This document shows positions 60,101 through 64,000 of a stretch of DNA of 64,000 nucleotides, piece by piece (position 1 is the stretch's first letter; each line of letters starts with the position of its first letter). The notes below the pieces were generated by a model that saw nothing but the letters and a program-made list of their open reading frames with translations, did no database searches and was not told where the DNA came from. Made by a program: the position numbers and the translations under genes. This DNA is from Armigeres subalbatus (taxonomy: Eukaryota > Arthropoda > Insecta > Diptera > Culicidae), in contig NW_026942937.1 in the NCBI RefSeq assembly GCF_024139115.2, positions 1 through 64,000 of the forward strand. Reading direction: 5' to 3'.

Positions 60101-61126
60101 CTAATTTGCTATGTAGTTTTATCTTGGCCTTTTGTACCGAAAATTCCGGTTTTCCGGAACCTGTTCCGGGGTCATTGCATGGCTAGTTCTACCCTACTAA
60201 AACACTATGGCGTTTTCTAAGTTACTTATGAGATTCTGAAAAGTTTGAGGTGTCGGAAGCCTAATTTTTTTTGTAGTTTTATGTTGGCCATTTTTTACCG
60301 GAAATTCCGGGTTTCCGGAACCTGTTCCGTGGCCAATGCATGGCCAGTTTTTCTCTACCAAGAAACTAAGGCATTTTTGAAATACTCATGAGATTCTGAA
60401 AAGTTTGAGGTATTGGAAGCCTAATTTGTTATGTAGTTTTATCTTGGCCTTTTGTACCGGAAATTCCGGTTTTCCGGAACCTGTTCCATGGCCATTGCAT
60501 GGCCAGTTCTACCCTACTGAAAAACTATGACGTTTTCTAAGTTACTTATGAGATTCTGAGAAGTTTGAGGTGTCGGAAGCCTAATTTGTTTTGTTGTTTT
60601 ATGTTGGCCATTTTTTTCCGGAAATTCCGGGTTTCCGGAACCTGTTCCGTGGCCATCAAATGGCCAGTTTTACCCTACCAAGAAAATATGACGTTTTCTA
60701 AGTTACCTATGAGATTCTGAGAAGTTTGAGGTGTCGGAAGACCGATATGTTCGGTGATTCTATGCTGGCCTTTTATACCGGATATTCCGGGTTTCCGGAA
60801 CCCATTCGAAAGTCATCCGGAGGTCAATTTATGTCTATTTGACCATTGTTGTCAACCATTCACATTTATCATTAATTACGTATACTAAAACACCTGTCAC
60901 GACGTTAAAAATTTCAAAATACTAAACATTTGCTCAAAAAATGACTTATGCCACACTTAAAATTCCCCCCTCTAAAAGAGGGAGGGTCATCCTAAGCATT
61001 TTACCCCTCTACATGCTGTAACTGCTACTCCCCTTGATAACAGTTGAAACCGCTTGAAATTTAGTTAAAAATTGACCGAGAACGAGCTGTTTTAAGTTGT
61101 CAAGAATCGTCCCGGCAGTTTGAGGG
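57106..61126. mobile_element. foldback element 2, TTAA target, tandem-repeat arms
   Basis: The ends are CCCTCAAACTGCCGGGACGA (57,106) and its inverse ending GAGGG (61,126), flanked by TTAA at 57,102-57,105 and 61,127-61,130. This suits a piggyBac-type insertion. After about 320 bp of unique terminal sequence, each arm is a tandem repeat of about 160 bp with GGTTCCGGAAACCCGGAATT, CTCAAACTTCTCAGAATCTC and GGTAGGGTAAAACTGGCC. Left-arm units start at 57,431, 57,591, 57,752, 57,912, 58,073, 58,232 and 58,386, with two decayed ones after. The right arm mirrors this from about 59,640 to 60,800. The loop at about 58,750-59,600 holds a SINE. No transposase ORF was seen. Confidence 0.92.
59345..59526 (+). 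mobile_element. tRNA-related SINE (short form) in the loop of foldback element 2
   Basis: The head GGGGCCCTCCTTAGCGG, A-box-like TTAGCGGTGCGG and B-box-like GGCTCGATTCCC are followed by TTTTCGGATTGGAAATTGTC and TATCATCGTGTTAGCC, and end in a GAAGAAGAAG tail. GGTTCATT flanks it at 59,337-59,344 and 59,527-59,534 (8 bp). It is the same family as 21,939-22,194 but lacks that copy's 3' section, so two length forms are present. Confidence 0.88.
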
Positions 61127-61194
61127 TTAATTGCAGAAAATTGTGAAAAATAATGGATCAAATTTTTACCCAACTTTGTGAAATAACTCTGTCC

Positions 61195-64000
61195 AACGAA
61201 TTCTGCCTCAAATTTCCAACGGAATCTGTCTCATAATCTTATGGAATCTCAAAAAAAATGTTTCAGATTCCCAACGGAATCTGTTTCCGATTCCCAACGG
61301 AATCTGTTTTAGATTCCCAACGGAATTTGTTTCCGATTATCAACAGAATATGTTGTAGATTTCCAACGGAATCTGTTCCAGATTCCCAACGGAATCTGTT
61401 TCCGATTCCCAACGGAATCTGTTTCTAATTCCCAACGGAATCTATTCTAACGAAAACTGTTTTAGATTCCCAACGGAATTTGTTTAAGATTCCCAACTGA
61501 ATTTGTTTCAGATTCCCAACGGAATCTGTTTCCGATTCCCAACGGAATCGGCTTCCGATTCCCAATGGAATCTGTTTCCGATTCCCAACAGATTTTTTTT
61601 CTTTTTTTTTTGAATTCTCAAACAAATCTGTTTCACATTCTCAACGGAATCTGTTTCTGATTCCTAACGAAAACTGTTTTAGATTTCCATAGGAATCTGT
61701 TCCAGATTCCCAACGGAATTTGTCTCCGATTTCCAACGGAATCTGTGTCTAGTTCCCAACGGAATCTGTTTTAGATTCCAAACGGAATCTGTTTCCGATT
61801 CCTAACGAAAACTGTTGAAGATTCCCAACCGAACCTGCTTTAGATTCCCAACGGAATTTGTTTTAGATTCCCAACTGAATTTGTTTCCGATTACCAACAG
61901 AATCTGTTTTAGATCTCCAACGGAATCTGTTCCAGATTCCCAACGGAATCTGTTTCCGATTCCCAACGGAAACTGATTCCCGACAAAATTTGTTTTAGAT
62001 TCCCAACTGAATTTGTTTTAGATTCCCAACGGAATTTGTTCCCGATTACCAACAGAATCTGTTTTAGATCTCCAACGGAATCTGTTTTTGATTCCTAACG
62101 AAAACTGTTTTAGATTTCCAACGGAATCTGTTCCAGATTCCCAACGGAATCAGTTTCCGATTCCCAACGGAATCTGTTTCTAATTCCCAACGGAATCTGT
62201 TTCTAATTCCCAACGGAATCTTATTCCCAACTGAATTTGTTTCAGATTCCCAACCGAATCTGTTTTAGAACTCCAACGGAATCTGTTTCCGATTCCCAAC
62301 GGAAACTGATTCCCGACGGAATCTGTTTTAGATTCCAAACGGAATCTGTTTCCGATTCCTAACGAAAACGGTTTAAGATTCCCAATGGAATCTGCTTTAG
62401 ATTCCCAACGAAATTTGTTTCTAATTCCCAACGGAATTTGTTTTAGATTCCCAACGGAATTTGTTTCCGATTAACAACAGAATCTGTTTTAGATCTCCAA
62501 CGGAATCTGTTCCAGATTCCCAACGGAATTTGTTTCCAATTCCCAACGGAATCTGTACCTGAATCCTAACGAAAACAGTTTTAGATTTCCAACGGAATCA
62601 GTTCCAGATTCCCAACGGAATTTGTTTCCGATTCCCAACGGAATCTGTTTCTAATTCCCAAAGGAATCTGTTTTAGATTCCAAACGGAATCTGTTTTCGA
62701 TTCCTAACGAAAACTGTTTAAGATTCCCAAAGGAATCTGCTTCATATTCCCAACTGAATTTGTTTCCGATTACCAACAGAATCTGTTTTAGAACTCCAAC
62801 GGAATCTGTTCCAGATTCCCAACGGAAACTGTTTCTGATTCCCAACGGAATCTGTTTTAGATTCCAAACGGAATCTGTCTCCGATTCCTAACGAAAACTG
62901 TTTAAGATTCCCAACGGTATCTGCTTTAGACTCCCAACTGAATTTGTTTTAGATTCCCAACTGAATATGTTTCAGATTTCCAACGGAATTTGTTTCCGAT
63001 TATCAACAGAATCTGGTTTAGATTTCCAACAGAATCAGTTCCAGATTTCCAACAGAATTTATTTCGGATTCCTAATGGAAACTATTTCTGATTCCCAACG
63101 GATTCTATTTTAGATTCCCAACGGAATCTATTTCCGCATCCTAACGTAAACTGTTTTAGATTCCCAACGGAATTTGTTTTAGATTCCCAACGGAATATGT
63201 TTCATATTCACAAATGGAAACTGTTTCCGATTCCCAATGGAATTTGTTTCAGATTCCCAACGAAATTTGTTTCAAATTCTCAACGAAATTTGTTTCACAA
63301 TTTCACAATCAAATCTGTTTTAGATTCCCAAAGGAATATGTTTCAGATTCCCAGCGGAATCTATTTCAGATTTGTTTCCGATTCCTAACGGAATCTGTTT
63401 CCGATTCCCAAAGGAATCTGTTTCCACTTCCCAACGGAATCTGTTTCTGATTCCAAACGGAATCTGTTTCCGATTCCCAACGGAATCTGTTTCAGATTCC
63501 CAACGGAATTTGTTTCCGATTACCAACAGAATCTGTTTCTAATTCCCAACGGAATCTGTTTCCGATTCCCAACGGAATCTGTTTCCGATTGCTAACGGAA
63601 TCTATTTCTAATTCCCAACGGAATTTGCTTTAGATTCCCAACGGAATTTGTTTTAGATTCCCAACTGAATTTGTTTCCGATTACCAACAGAATCTGTTTT
63701 AGAACTCCAACGGAATCTGTTCCAGATTCCCAACGGAATCTGTTTCCGATTCCCAACGGAAACTGATTCCCGACGGATTCTGTTTTAGATTCCAAACGGA
63801 ATCTGTTTCCGATTCCTAACGAAAGCGGTTTAAGATTCCCAATGGAATCTGCTTTAGATTCCCAACGGAATTTGTTTCCGATTACCAACAGAATCTTTTT
63901 TTTTTTTTTTTTTGTGTCTTTATTAAGGAGACTTTCAGCCCAGGACCAACAGAATCTGTTTTAGATCTCCAACGGAATCTGTTCTAGATTTTCAACGGAA
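61195..64000. repeat. satellite array A9, 23-bp period, runs off the window
   Basis: Monomer: stem GATTCC, loop CAAC, stem GGAATC, spacer TGTTTCC or TGTTTTA. Spacer variants TTTCC and TTTTA alternate in a recurring order together with AACGAAAACTG and ACCAACAGAATCTG monomers (for example near 61,670, 62,090, 62,570, 62,700 and 63,815). This suggests a longer repeat unit of several monomers. It is interrupted by a small LINE tail at 63,897-63,944. Short ORFs on the minus strand are by-products. Confidence 0.95.
63897..63944 (-). mobile_element. 48-bp LINE 3' tail inside A9
   Basis: On the minus strand it reads GGGCTGAAAGTCTCC, TTAATAAAGACAC and then a run of A, the 3' end of a LINE type common in mosquitoes as I remember it. 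ACCAACAGAATCT occurs at 63,884-63,896 and 63,945-63,957, a 13-bp target duplication. It is one of the shortest recognisable target-primed insertions in the window. Confidence 0.82.

Overview
The window looks like a non-coding, repeat-dominated stretch of a mosquito genome, most likely Aedes. The evidence is the SINE copies at 21,939-22,194 and 59,345-59,526, which I recognise as a common Aedes tRNA-related SINE. Supporting signs are LINE 3' ends with target-site duplications, several TIR and foldback elements, and the absence of any long ORF with a recognisable cellular domain. There are no bacterial genes, operons or CRISPR arrays. The long ORFs that can be drawn here are by-products of 22-24 bp tandem repeats.

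About half of the window is short-period satellite DNA in nine large arrays: A1 1,195-2,970 and A2 7,349-9,334 (22 bp); A3 9,335-10,875 and A4 12,181-13,985 (24 bp, opposite orientations); A5 16,195-18,785 (23 bp); A6 18,794-20,480 (23 bp); A7 33,740-39,652 (23 bp); A8 42,596-53,700 (23 bp, with a large inverted segment); A9 61,195 to the window end (23 bp). All nine monomers share one design: an inverted repeat (stem) of 6-8 nt per arm around a 4-6 nt loop, with the arms kept complementary although loop, spacer and sometimes the stem itself differ between arrays. This is the main unexplained signal.

Between the arrays lie transposable elements. At 20,930-24,492 one TIR element carries a second copy of the same family (21,348-23,165); both have 6-bp target duplications, and the inner copy carries a SINE. 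A terminal fragment of the same family at 25,871-26,406 is split by another SINE with a duplication of about 21 bp. Two foldback elements of about 4 kb (29,854-33,574 with TA ends; 57,106-61,126 with TTAA ends) have long inverted arms built of roughly 150-160 bp tandem repeats. A 345-bp MITE sits in the first and a SINE in the loop of the second. Small retroposed fragments with target duplications interrupt A3, A5 and A9.

The only gene signals are on the minus strand. One is a 96-nt, phase-0 candidate exon at 5,954-6,049 with strong splice sites. The other is a textbook recursive-splice (ratchet) site at 56,239/56,240, followed by a possible 245-nt recursive exon ending at a GTAAGT donor. Together they suggest that most of the window is one intron of about 50 kb in a minus-strand gene whose main exons lie outside. 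The gene could not be identified.
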